Assembly (NCBI GenBank): GCA_037176885.1
Contig: JAWWNJ010000005.1
Coordinates: 3,162,001-3,226,000, forward strand
Direction of reading: 5' to 3'
From: Favolaschia claudopus
Lineage: Eukaryota; Basidiomycota; Agaricomycetes; Agaricales; Mycenaceae
DNA length: 64,000 nucleotides
Part shown: piece after piece, positions 44,962 to 56,018 of the stretch
How positions within the stretch are numbered: position 1 is the first letter of the stretch
How the letters are laid out: every line of letters starts with the position of its first letter
The notes under the pieces: model-generated
Told to the model about the DNA's origin: nothing
Seen by the model: only the letters and a program-made list of their open reading frames with translations
Database searches by the model: none
Translations under genes and position numbers: made by a program

Positions 44962-45739
44962 TCAATCAACATAAGTTGGCGGACAATCCTTCACCCTCCC
45001 CGCGCCCATCCCATCATCCTTCTCATTCGCATATACGACCCCCGCCCCTTCCCTACTCCTCCTTCCCCTTGCTTCGAGACGCGCCACGCGTTCGCGAAGG
45101 GTGGAAGCTTCCGTTTCGAGCGAGGTGAGGCGCCAGGCGAGGGCGGTCGTCTCGGTTTCAAGGGTGGATGTCGAGCGATTGGATTTGATAGGATGAGAGG
45201 AGGAGCGGGTACGCAAACAAAACAACACCCCGCCGACGACAATGAGCGAAACGGCGATGCTCGCGCCGACGGAGGCGGCTATAGCTGTGACGGTGCCGTT
45301 GTTGGTGCTGGTGCTATCGCTGGAGGCGCTGATAACGGTGGCAGTGGGGTCGGACTCGGACGCGGAGGCGCTGGGGAGGGTGGATGTCGCTACCGAATTG
45401 ATTGAGGATGACACAGCGGAAGCGGAGGCATTGACGAAGCCGGAGGAGAACGATATTGGGGGCTGCAGGTGCAAGGCGGACAGGTTAGAGTAAAGAAAGG
45501 GGAGAGGCAGAGACGCACAACGATAGGATCAGGGGTATTCGTAGCGTTATTTATTGCGGTGGCGTTCAACCCGCCGCCGCCGAAGGGGTCGCGGTTGGGC
45601 TCACCACGCTATGCATCATCAGCGAGCGGAAGACCAGGCGGGGTAGGAAAATACTCACACGAGAAGCGTGACCAGAAACGAGGCTGACGCTCAGAGTACA
45701 CGCTGCCAGAACGACGAGGTGGGCTTGCGGCAACTGCAT
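44962..45739 (-). CDS. Single-pass membrane protein with Ser/Thr-rich ectodomain and cytoplasmic coiled coil, 223 aa
   Basis: Exons 45659-45739, 45519-45608 and 44962-45462 join in phase. A signal peptide (MQLPQAHLVVLAACTLSVSL, cut near VSGHA) is followed by an Asn/Ser/Thr-rich ectodomain with several N-glycosylation sites (NAT, NNA, NGT). One membrane helix (ASIAVSLIVVGGVLFCL, about residues 127-143) is followed by a basic stop-transfer stretch (RTRSSSHPIK). A cytoplasmic part then contains heptad-like LETETTALAWRLTSLETEAS and ends PPTYVD. The layout resembles fungal Mid2/WSC-like surface proteins without the Cys-rich WSC domain. The function is not known; a wall sensor is a guess. Confidence 0.65.
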
Positions 45740-46395
45740 GTCTGGAGGTGGGGAGACGGGGGGCGGCGAGGAGGACGACGAGGGGAGAGGCGAGGCCGTT
45801 CTGTCAATGCTGATGACGTTTCATGATGATATAATTTGACTGATGCGATGCCGAGATCAAATCCGGAACGTCGTCGACGGCGAGCGGCACCATCTTGCGG
45901 GCAGGATGAAGAGAAGAGAGGTGAAAGATTCGTTGGAGGAGGTGTCGGGGTTACATGAGTAGCGCAGCGGCTAAGTACTGCGAACGATCGTGTCAAGCGG
46001 GGTGGTTGCCGTATGGAGCTATCAATCAATCAACGGAAAGGTCCGCTGCGGTGGATGCCGAGGCAAACAGGTTGAATTCAAATCCAACTTCAACTTCGCC
46101 GTAAGAATTTATAGAGCGGAATACTTAGAAGCAGAGAAATCAAAGGATGCTGGCAGCACTATCTCGAGCCGGTTTTTGCTAAGATAAAATCTCAGGGATG
46201 CGGCGCGTCTTGTTTCTCTCGTGATATTAGAGCGTTTGTGCGGAGTGACTGGGCCGCTTCCGAAGTAAATACAGTATAAAGAATGTCCGTTTGAAAATAC
46301 AGCGAAAGGAAAGTCGTAGATCTGGGATATTTATGGTGTTGTTATTAGGAGCGGATAGATACTGAAGGCGTAAATCATAAACTTTTCCACCCACT
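45740..46395. other. Intergenic; promoter of the membrane protein gene
   Basis: A minus-strand open frame at 45691-46029 is Arg/Pro-rich and overlaps the promoter and exon 1 of the neighbouring gene. It has no features. Nothing else is seen. Confidence 0.35.
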
Positions 46396-47761
46396 CTACA
46401 ATACCTGGGAAGAGAGCGTGCTTAGAGTGGGTGCTGTGGAGCAGAAGATTTCCAACCACTCACGTAGTTTGAGAGCGCCGCAGGAAAGCAGTCGCTAGTC
46501 GGACTGTGATAGCTCGTAATCTGCGTCCCCGTAATCGACTTGGAGCTTGCGGCAATGCTATCGCAAGTATCATTCGCCGCAACCTGATAAGTCTGGCACG
46601 CTTTGAATAAACAAAGTTTGGTTCCAGCTGCAACGGAACAGTCGGACGAGCCGACGAGGAAGGGGTTGGCTGAGAGGATGGAATAGACGGTGACGCTGTT
46701 GGTTTGGGCGAGGGCGGAGCACGTTGTGTTGGATGGAACTGTGATGTTGTGGCCGGCGACTGCACAGTCGGCGCCCGGGTTGGTGGAGGGAGGGGTACCA
46801 AAGGGTGGGGTTGTGATTGGGGTTGAGCCGGGGGCGGAGACGTTGTATGAGGAGAAAGCACTGTGATTGAGCTTTTGTTAGCATATTTACAGCGTTAGAA
46901 GGATTCATCGTACCTCCCGCACTTGGTGATAGCGGACGAAAGCAACTGGGCTACTGGAATGGAATACGTCACAGGGTTCGACAGTGTCGCATTCAACGTC
47001 TTCAGAGTGCAGAATGTGCACAGTTGATTGGTGGGAAGCGAAAGCAAGCCACCGGTGGAGTTGAACGACGCCAGCATTGGTTCGCAGAATTTGCCTGAGG
47101 TGGGATCTTGAAGACATTGAACGGTGTAGGGACCGGCGATTGTGTCGACTGCCAAAGACGGAAGATACGAGACGTTGTTGGAGCCGGATATGCCGAAGTT
47201 TTTGCACGCTGAGACGACATTTGCACGGTAGGTTGCGAGGGATGCGGCGCAGGAGGAGGTGCAGATGGTGGGGAGGTCGTTTATGAGGAGGTATGGATAC
47301 GAGCTGATAAATTGATTCAATGAGCGATGAGTATTCAACTGTTCAGGACTCTTTCGAGAGAGAATTAAAACGAACCTCATTAGCGGAACAGTGGAGTTGC
47401 ATGCAACAGTAGCTGTCAGAGCCGCAGCGCAAGCGGAAGAAGGCGCCGGAGACGTAGGAAGGCTGTCCGTAGTGTAGATTTGAAATGAACTCGTTGAGCC
47501 ATTCGCGAAGCCGCCGCTGCTGTTGGATGCCGCGTCCACCGCAGGTCGAAGACTCAGATCAATGTCCGCTACGAGTGGTTCTGGGTGCATGGACATGACG
47601 CTGTCACTGCCATTTCCGCGCGAAGCTGCTAGCTGTTGGAGGAGCGCTTCATGGAACGCTTTATCCTGCGCTGATTTGATGTGGTTTATCACTTTGTGAA
47701 ACCGATTCGACACAGCGGAGTGGGAGAGCAGTAGCGGGACGAGGAAAGAGAGTCCGCGCAT
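46396..47761 (-). CDS. Secreted protein with two C-terminal LysM-like domains, 393 aa
   Basis: Exons 47376-47761, 46914-47303, 46464-46860 and 46396-46404 join in phase. The signal peptide is MRGLSFLVPLLLSHSAVS. A Ser/Asn-rich region is followed by a Cys-rich domain (ACAAALTATVACNSTVPLM, LPTICTSSCAASL, QLCTFCTLKTL). A Pro/Thr linker leads to two LysM-like units: GHNITVPSNTTCSALAQTNS with SAAGTKLCL-type closure, and YQVAANDTCDSIAASSKSI. Family role: fungal LysM proteins bind chitin oligomers, mask the wall or act as effectors outside the cell. The last exon is three codons; without that splice the frame runs to a stop at 46422. An inverted repeat CACCCACTCTA / TAGAGTGGGTG spans the last intron (46390-46433). 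Confidence 0.7.
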
Positions 47762-48387
47762 GATGAGCAGGGAAAAATCCTGGAGAGAAAAGTTTTGACG
47801 CCGAACTATATGTGAATGATCTTTTGCCTGAGGTAGCAAGGATTCGATGTGAGGTGAATATCAAACCCCGTCTATTGTTGGAATGCCCAGACCGAGTATA
47901 ACGGGGCGAGATGTAGGACCTTTGGCACCACCATGGCACCCAAACCTTGAAGAGTCAAATGATTGAGTTCTTTTCATTGGCTTTCTTTCCATTTCAAACG
48001 GTTCCTGCCGGGGATCCGAGTACGACGGTAGCAGACCAGACAGCTGGTGATTAGGCAGGGTGGTTCACGGCAAGTTCACGGTAGGAGGAAGGAGAAAAGA
48101 TCGGAGTCGCCGTTGCATGACAGGCGATTTTTTTTCCCCGGCGACCAAATTGGATACCGTGAAATCGTGTGGCCTGTTTGATTTTGTTGCCGTGGCTAAA
48201 AATTCAAAGATTCGAGGGATAAGAACACCCGTCGAGATAAGCTGGGCAAGTTGTAGAGGCACAGAAACTCAATTCTTTGTTCAAAAAGCGATTGGCCGAG
48301 TTTAGGGCTCGGTTGGGGCTCGGCGTTTGTCTGAGTTGATGATCGATGGCCAGAGCGTTCCGATCAAACTTGCGTTTGGAGAGGATC

Positions 48388-48845
48388 ACATAACTAGGCC
48401 CCCGGTCACTACCTATTCTGCGGGTCGGCCATAGAGTAAAACAACGTCTCAAAAACGGCTTACCTAGGTCAGGAAAATAGAGTAAATCGACCTGAAAACA
48501 CCCAAGGCTGGTCAGACATAGAGTAAATCGCGCGCAGCGCGAGAGAGATTTTGAGGTTAGTAACTCATGGGCGGGCGCGGGACATTGACTTTTCAACGCA
48601 TCAGCTAAAGTTTTTGAGCGGAAATCAAGCAGGAGAAGAACAGATAACGGCGAGGAAACAAATTTGACGGAAAATGGGCCGAAATACAGGAAAATTGAGC
48701 GAAAAAACCAAAGTTTACCCCCAATGTAAGTCGGAAATAGAGTAAATCAGCGGCGGATGGACCTAAAATCGTAGAGTAAATCAGCCCAAAATCTGGTCGC
48801 GAATCCGACCCGCCTAATAGGTAGTGACCGGGGGCCTACATAACT
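48388..48845. mobile_element. 442 bp hAT-like MITE with perfect 8 bp target-site duplication
   Basis: Element 48396-48837. The terminal inverted repeat begins AGGCCCCCGGTCACTACC on both ends and is perfect for 22 bp, then continues with GCGGGTCGG after a short mismatch. ACATAACT flanks it directly on both sides (48388-48395 and 48838-48845). Five copies of TAGAGTAAA(T)C lie near the ends (48432, 48478, 48519, 48738, 48772), all in the same orientation, like transposase-binding subterminal repeats. There is no coding capacity. An 8 bp duplication fits the hAT superfamily, whose short terminal repeats and subterminal motifs are known. P-type or Merlin-type elements are alternatives. Confidence 0.85.
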
Positions 48846-49002
48846 CCTTGTATAGTTCCCCGGAACTCTGATGGATAACGGGAGCTGAATTCAATTCGCC
48901 CAGAATATTAATCATTCGCAACCACTGGCACTTTGACAAACAAATAGTCAGCGAATTTGCGTCTATTGGTATATAGAGTATATGTACGACTGTAGCTATC
49001 CG

Positions 49003-49050
49003 CTGGGTACCTCGCTGGGTACGTACCCAGGGGCTAACCGAGGTACCCAG
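49003..49050. repeat. Nested palindrome (two stacked hairpins)
   Basis: The outer arms CTGGGTACCTCG (49003-49014) and CGAGGTACCCAG (49039-49050) are perfectly complementary. Between them CTGGGTACGTACCCAG (49015-49030) is a perfect 16 bp palindrome. The 12-mer CGAGGTACCCAG recurs at 56363-56374. Possible cruciform or remnant of element ends. Confidence 0.7.
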
Positions 49051-49769
49051 TCACAATATACGATATACGGTTGATCGCGGATTTTGCGGGCCGATCAATG
49101 CATTGCCACCGTTCCCACACCTGCCTTCAGCTCTAAGCTTGCCCGAAACGGTATTGCCGCTTGCTTCTTGAGCTCGACGTGTGCCAGCACCGACTGTTGG
49201 CTACTTTACAACGCAGGCCCCGACATCCCGACGGCCTTAATTTTACTCTACCACCCCCTCGACGCGTAATTCCCTGCAAAGTCTACCTTCTCCTAATCAG
49301 CTGCTCTCCGAGTGTCTCTGGCCATCCACTAGCTTAATCGGGAGATAGCCACCCATTTCCTTACTCTATTGTCCTTCTGGTGGCTCACATTGTCCTCTGG
49401 ACGGCTGCTAATTGCTGTTGCCTTCGGGATTTCGGATATATCTCTTGGACTTCATCATCAACATCCTCGTCTACCTTTGCTTGCCACCGTCGCACTCGTG
49501 CCCACCGTTAACCTGGTCAAACAACAAAGCGGGCTCTAATTGTCTCTGTACGTGCTCTGTAGGCTTTCGGAGCGTCTTTTTAATCCTCTAACCCCCCGAT
49601 CCTAGTGGCATCCCTTATTTTGGCCTGTCTTTCGTAGTCAAGATCGCAGCGGTGAACTCAACATTCAATTCTTGATAATCAAAGTATCTTTCTATACAGT
49701 GAGTATAATCCACTCATTTATCCAGCTATCTACAACGTATCTAACGTTCGGATATCAGTAGCTTTCTTA

Positions 49770-52700
49770 ATGTCGAGTCCAAGTCGGCCGCTCAGGTTCA
49801 TTCAGCACTCGGCAACTCCCTCGCCCTTGGGTAGAAAGCGACAGCGTCTCGGGAGTTCGGCGATATCATCGACTCCATCCACACCAACTCGACATCCTTT
49901 GCCACCCATTCCATTCTCCCCATACCGCTTTACTTCTGACAACGAAGTTGTAGCTAATATCCGTGCACCGTCCCTGCCACCCGCTATCACGCCGTCCCTT
50001 GCTACCTTGCCGCCGATCCCGCCTGGGTCTTCGTCGTCGTCGTCGAGTGCTGCGATGAAAGCGGCTCTTGATGATCTTGAGGCGGAGTCTCATCTCATTC
50101 GACAACAAATAGCTGCAGATGAGCAATCGGACAAAGAAACCGCCAGAAGCTATGCACGACAAGTCACCAATTACCAGGTGTGGTGGGATGGCAATCAAGC
50201 ACAACTGGCCGCGACGAATCCATCCCGCGTCGTAATTCCGGCGTTTCCCATCATTCCTGCAAAGGTGGTTTTATTTCTGCAGTATGAAACGACTCGTCCA
50301 CAGGTAAGTGGAATGTTAATGTGTTGAGTTGAATGGGTTAACATTTTTTATCCAGAAACGCAAGCGACTGGATGGAACGGAGTCTACTGCGACTCTCGGT
50401 GTATCGGGAGTGAAACTCGTTATCAGCGCCCTCGAAAATTGGCGATTGAACAACCAACATAACTATCCAGATATTCCCGAAGCTCAGCGCGGCCTGCGCA
50501 CTGATATTCGAATCAAACAATACGAAAGCGCTGCTTCTCACAAAGAGCCTCAACGCATACAGATGGCTCATTCGCTCAAGGCCAAGGGTACGAACGCAGG
50601 TATGCTTTTCAGTGAATTAAAGTTTCATTTCATTTCTGTTGACGAGCTCATGACAGATACTTTCACGTCCGAAGACCTGAAAAGATGTTCCATGTGGTGC
50701 ATCACCGACTTTAAAGGGCCTCAAAATATTTACATTGGTCTGCGAGACCGTGCGATGCTTTTGACGTCGTGCGGCGTCGCATTTCGTGGCGATAACACGC
50801 GCCATCTTTTGATTTCGGACCTGTTCACTACCGATGTCATTATGAATGCGAAGGGGTTGGGAGAAATAGTTCCTGTGAGCGCGTTTCTTCCTCTCATTCT
50901 TTTTATCGTTTTAAATTCACTTTCACTCAACCACGTAACACAGGCACTAACATTCATTGCTGATAATGCCAAGCATAATCAGACGGGCAGAACGGACGAA
51001 TTCGGTGCATTCCGCCACCGGTTTGTTGAGCTCTGCCCCGTTGGAGCTATCGCTCTTCTTCTTTTCTCATATTTTCATGTTCGCAATGCCCCCATTCCGA
51101 ATTTTGTCCCCGACTTCTCGGATCCTCAGTACGGGGACTACGGAAAGCGTGATTGGTATCGCATGCATCTCTTTCCGTCGGCTCAGGATCCAATGTCAGA
51201 TATGAGCTACGACAGTACGTTTCTAAATTCATGACTTGCCAACTGCTTGAAGCGCTCATGCTACGTATGAAGATCATCGCAAGCGCGTCAATCTTATCTA
51301 TGAAAAAAATGGTGTCAGTATTTCAAAGGTTACACATGCCGGCCGCGAGTACTCCGTCAAAACAGCTCGCGAATACGGCGCTACAGTTGACGGAGCGAAG
51401 GCGTTGGGGGGATGGAGCGAAAGCGGGTCATTTCGGCCCTGCTATGACCGGGCTCTTCCTGTTGACGCGCTGCTCGGTGCCGCTATGTTTGATGCTACCC
51501 GCCCGGAAACTCACTTTCTTGCGCGCGAATTTTTGGGTGAGTTTTTCCGATATTTGCCGTGTCAGGATCATAAACTAACTACAATCGTAGAACCTCCACG
51601 GGAACTGATGTCAGATATTTTTCCGTGGATTCAAGACGCTCTTCTGGCGTTAGAAGAACGCGAGAAGGAGAATCCTTTCGCACGCGACATCGCTTTGCGT
51701 CAGTTTTTCAAGCTTCTTGTCTGGTTTCGGACTGTTATCCTCCAAGACGCTGCGCTTATCTACAAACAATATCCTGACGCTCCCCTTTTCAAATATGCGC
51801 CTTTCAACACAGCTGCTTTTCAACAGTTTGCAGCCGCCTCCGTTCAGCGCATTAACCAGATCGAATCTGAAGCGAACCTCGCTCTCAAGAACCTGCCTCA
51901 AAATCTGGTTCGAGGATTCCAGGGGGCGCTTGCAGGAGTTTCTCTGGCTCACCGAGCGGAACGCGATGAAACTCGGGTCTATATCGAGCGCCTTGAGTGT
52001 CAGATTCAAGTGCTTACACAACAATTCATGCAGCAGTCTCTGGGGAAGGGGAAGGGCAGTAGAAAGACGATGAAGATTCCAGGCAAGTCACTCAAAAATT
52101 GAAGTGAAGCTTACCGCGCTGATGAATCACGCTCCAGTTCCGATCCCCCCTCTTCTGCCGACCCCAACTCAGTCTCTGGGTGCAGCTGAAGCCAGCTACT
52201 CCACCCTGACAATAGATTCCGCCCCCCTGGTGAACGACTTTACGTTCATGGGAGATCCCATAGACTTCTCGTTCATGGGAGATCCCATGGACATCTCCTT
52301 CTCACGCGGCTCTTTCGACGATGTTGCGATCATGCCAGCTTCTTCCACGTCTGTCCCGCTTCCCTCGACTCTTGCTTCGGCGGCTCCTTCGCAAATTTCC
52401 CCTCCTACCATTTCCGACTCTTCTCTCTCGACGTTCACTCCGTCATCCTTGCTAAATCCTCCGATTGCGACGGCTTCTGGTCACACTGCGGCACAAATTT
52501 CCGCTTGGAATGTGCTTGCGCTCAAGTATTCGGACCAGCGACTGAGACGGCACCAGTGGGACTGGGTTGAAAAGACCAGTTCCTTTCTCCCTCGTTACAC
52601 GTTCCCGCGCGTGTTGAAAATCACAGACATTTGGACGGAATGGATAGAAGGAATTGGTGGGTTTTTGTCGGTTCGCGACATGAACGACACCTGGGCAGCA

Positions 52701-52949
52701 CGATGGCGGACTGGAACTCAAACTTTGAAGAATGAGTACGGGCGCCGTAAAAAGGTTATTGACCTTATCAATCGGCTAGCGGAAAAGCCCAACTGGAATA
52801 TTGAGCTTGCGTTGCGGTTCATTCGAGAGGTTTACGAGCAGGACACGAAAACGTTCCCTACGGTTCGGTCTTTCTGCGATTATTTGCAAAGCACCAAGCG
52901 TAATGCTTCTGTCGACATCTTAGATAGATCATGTACCTTCATCCGATGA
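49770..52949 (+). CDS. Crypton tyrosine recombinase with GCR1_C domain, 963 aa, intact
   Basis: Recombinase of Crypton DNA transposons, which integrate by site-specific recombination. Exons 49770-50303, 50356-50874, 50944-51214, 51273-51536, 51591-52082 and 52138-52949 are all in phase; the last intron has a GC..AG border (GCAAGT donor). The N-terminal region is Ser/Pro-rich, then a helical part. The Ndc10-like recombinase core has the first Arg in AFRGDNTRHLLISDL, the His-x-x-Arg box KVTHAGREY, and the catalytic Tyr in GSFRPCYDRALP. A linker with coiled-coil character (YIERLECQIQVLTQQFMQQ) leads to a Ser/Pro region with two FMGDP repeats. The C-terminal GCR1_C DNA-binding domain (HQWDWVEK, WTEWIEGIGGFLSVRDM, NEYGRRKKVIDLI) spans the last 130 residues. 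All four exon-spanning motifs are intact, so the protein may be active. Crypton borders are short direct repeats that I could not locate. Confidence 0.85.
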
Positions 52950-54716
52950 AACCTTTCTTTCTGCCTCTCTTCCGGAAGGATACAATGCAAGACAAGCGCA
53001 GTGTTGAGTAAATTGAAACTCCCTCGCGACAAGTTGGATATTGAATTCAAAATACAGCCAAGCACTTGATTGTTCATACCCAGATATCTTCCAAGTTATT
53101 TCCGTAACCACGAAATCAGGGAAGCTGGCGAGTTGGAACCGAGTAGAGTGAGCTATGGAGCATGTACCACAATGATATTGAGCTATTCTATCATCAGAGT
53201 CTTGCGCAATTTTAAGAGTTTGACTTCGGTACAACATTCAGAGTCAAAACATTCAAACAGTTATGCAGTTGCATTAATCTATCAATGAAGCTGCAAGTGA
53301 AGTAGATATAGGTACTATGGACTCCCTGGTACCACTTGAAATTAATTCTGATGTGAGCCTCTTCACAGGTACCTCTCAGCGACGCGTTCATCACGCACTA
53401 CAACTTTGAACGCGATCACGTGACTCGCTTCGCTGTCTTCTTGCGAGTTTCTTCCTCCATAAAATTGGTAGGTAAGTGACTCTAGACTCTGAAAAAGGTA
53501 CTTGGATAGCCACTCTCTACTTGCTGCTCATCATTCAACCACGAAGAAGACTTTGAACCATGAGACTGTTACGGCTCGGGTTGATGCAAGTCCCCGATTT
53601 GTCTTTCTTGCCGTTATAGCACGATACTTCAACTCCTCTAACCTAAAAAATTGCTAAGTTAGAAGGAGATATCGACTCACATGCTGTAGCAAGACGAACT
53701 TGCGCAAGTTGTGCTTCCTAAATAGGGAATTGACAGTACAGACCGGATTCTTGGAGAGCGTTCGGCGGTAATACTGACTCACTTGGGCTCTGTTTATGTT
53801 TCCAGGACAACCCTCAATGTGAAAGAAAAATCTCAAGATGAGATGTTCATTGTACGCCTCGTAAGAACCCATGGAAGTTGCAATGTACTTCCTAAATAGG
53901 GAAGTGCAGGTACGAACCGGATTCTCGGAGAGTGGTAAGTGGTCATCCTCACCAGGTTACACTCAAATAGAGTTTCTTGAATGGTTCTCCCTCTAAATTT
54001 AAAAAGTTCAGAATGAGATATCCATTCTGCACCGCGCAAGAACCAACGCAAGTTGACTGATGAAAGATTCCCACGGTTGAATTTTCTTGATTACACTGAT
54101 TGCAAACTCTTCTCCGATCTCGTACTTGAGGAAGCCTTACTGTGACATTGTATATTAGATACCCTGGACCAACTAATGAGTTTCACCTCTTAAATGGATC
54201 GACACTCAGGACCTAGGAACGAACCCTTGAAAGTTGAGTTGCGGTAAAATGATGCGATCACAAGAGTTTTCCACGGTTCAAGTCCTCCGCGCCGATGTGG
54301 TTGGCGAAGCCAAAGCAATGAAAGCTGGAGATTGATGAGAGAGAGATGTCAAGCTGACATTTTGACAGTAAAATGCATGGATTGGCATATAGATTCGACG
54401 TGATTTCAATGCGAACAGCGCAGCTGTGTCACCTTGGGACTGGATCAAGAGAAAGGCAGAGAAAAGAAGATAAGCAATATACTATCACAACGTCTGTAAA
54501 GTAAACAATGTCGCTAGATTCCCAATCACCTAAGAAACGGGTTCAATTCTCAACAATAGGGTGATTCCCTGCCCACTGCTGAAGAAACGCCATGAGCGTG
54601 GAAGCCCCGACATTCTCTAAGGGGCTCCTCGGCCTTGCGCGTTTTCTGAATCAACCTCTTCACTATAGTTTGGGCCTTCCCTGGTGTAGATCTCAACGAT
54701 CCGAGTCATCTTGACC
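52950..54716. other. Intergenic with degenerate 174 bp tandem repeats
   Basis: No supported gene. 53690-54060 holds about two units of a 174 bp repeat (see separate entry). A box GATCACGTGACTCG near 53414 resembles CACGTGA boxes elsewhere in the window. 54060-54700 is unremarkable. Confidence 0.4.
53690..54060. repeat. Degenerate tandem repeat, period about 174 bp
   Basis: CTTCCTAAATAGGGAA occurs at 53714 and 53888. GACCGGATTCTTGGAGAG and GAACCGGATTCTCGGAGAG follow at equal distances. AAGAACC..GCAAGTTG-like ends occur near 53860 and 54036. Identity is about 70 percent by eye, so the units are old. Confidence 0.55.
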
Positions 54717-54721
54717 GCATC

Positions 54722-56018
54722 ATTGAGAGTTGTTGCCCCCAATGCGGAGAGCCTTTTGTATCGCGTCCATTGTAATTGTCTGGCAGATGTAAGGATCTGG
54801 ACTTCTGAATATTCGGCGGCTTACCTTGGTGGATGAGATAGACAAAATAGAGCTTGGCCAAGCAGTCTTGTGAAACATGGTAACAACCTGCGCCGCAAAC
54901 TTCCAAAATTCGACGCGTTCTCGGTTCTGAAGCACTTTGTTGCGGTTAGAATTGAAAGTGGCATACCCAGTACGCTTTTCAATCTTCTCCTGCAGCCATT
55001 TTACTGCATCGTCGGGGATCTTCGGTAGAGTAGAAGTGGACCGAGGTGAATTTGATTCAGCGGGAATCATTTCCGTCTTGGTTTGCGACGATGTCGGTAA
55101 CAGATTGGGATGCTGATTTAACATTCTTATAAGTATTGCAGCGAGCCCTAAGAGATAACTTACGTGTTCCACGCGTAGTTCGAGCTGTTCGTCCTGGGAA
55201 TGATGATATTACTCATACTCGGTGCGAAGACCTGTTCGTTCTCTGCCGAATTAAATGTGACAAAGAATTCCGTGTACTTGTTATCCTCGCGGTCTGGAAT
55301 TCCAATTTTCCCAGCGCCTGAAGAAATTTTAGAAACGGGAAACCGAATTGATACGAATAGAAATACCCTGTAGACGTCCAAACGAGGCTTGCAGCTCACT
55401 AAAGACTTCCGAACTGCTAGCCCGCCACTCCCCGTTGTCGCAGTCTTCAGCATCGGCGAATGCGAGCAAAAACACGTTGAGATACGTTAGAAATTCCGGA
55501 AGGACCTCGACTATCTTGAATAAGTAATTGAACAGCACGAGTCTGCCGAGGAGTGACTGAATTTGCAAGAAATTCAAAGGTTAGCGTCGTATATGGATTG
55601 AATACAATAATTTATACTCGGAGGTAGATCTGAACCGGAAGGAGGAACACTAGTTTGGGACGGGGATGGAGACGCTACGTTGTTGTGGATTAAATGGCTG
55701 TGAATAGAGCACATAAATTGACTCGGACATACCGTGCTCTCCTTACTCCTGGGCTCGGAATGGCGGCCAGAGGCTGGATCGTAGTAAATCCCAAACGAGG
55801 GTCGAGTAGTAGTTTTTGCATGTCAGGAATACTGGTTTTGCGAAGGTTCATCCCTTTGGGAAACTTGGAAATCTGCGCATTGATTATGTCCTCGTAAGGT
55901 TTACGACGCGCAGATCCCAACTGTGCACTACCAATTTAATTAGCTGTTGATTAGGAAGCATAAGAATACTTTTAAGCACTCACATATCCGATTGAATAAA
56001 TGGTCTCTCTCCGGCCAT
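54722..56018 (-). CDS. Hypothetical multi-exon basidiomycete protein
   Basis: Starts MAGERPFIQSD at 56018. After an intron with a TAG acceptor it continues KPYEDIINAQISKFPKGM, then NLRKTSIPDMQKLLLDPRLG. Later exons carry FADAEDCDNGEW, GKIGIPDREDNKYTEFFVTF, PDDAVKWLQEKIEKRTGY and FAAQVVTMFHKTAWPSSIL. The last part reads TITMDAIQKALRIG and then either stops at 54722 or, if one G of a five-G run (54733 region) is discounted, continues with LNDAVKMTRIVEIYTREG to 54617. Proteins with this 'KG.N..KT...L...LLDP..GFTT' block are common hypothetical proteins in mushrooms. No role is known to me. The G-run may be a frameshift mutation or a base-calling error. Confidence 0.5.

Larger units (their letters stand above)
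47762..49769. other. Intergenic with hAT-like MITE, hairpin and Crypton leader
   Basis: Holds the 442 bp element at 48396-48837, the nested hairpin at 49003-49050, and a pyrimidine-rich leader (49100-49760) with CT-runs upstream of the Crypton gene. 47970-48060 resembles 56560-56640 in direct orientation; both contain CGGGGATCCGAG and TAGCA. Confidence 0.5.

Noticed and set aside
46390..46433. MITE spanning CACCCACTCTA / TAGAGTGGGTG
   Set aside because: The arms are 11 bp with a short spacer inside a normal-length intron. No target duplication; a hairpin is the simpler reading.
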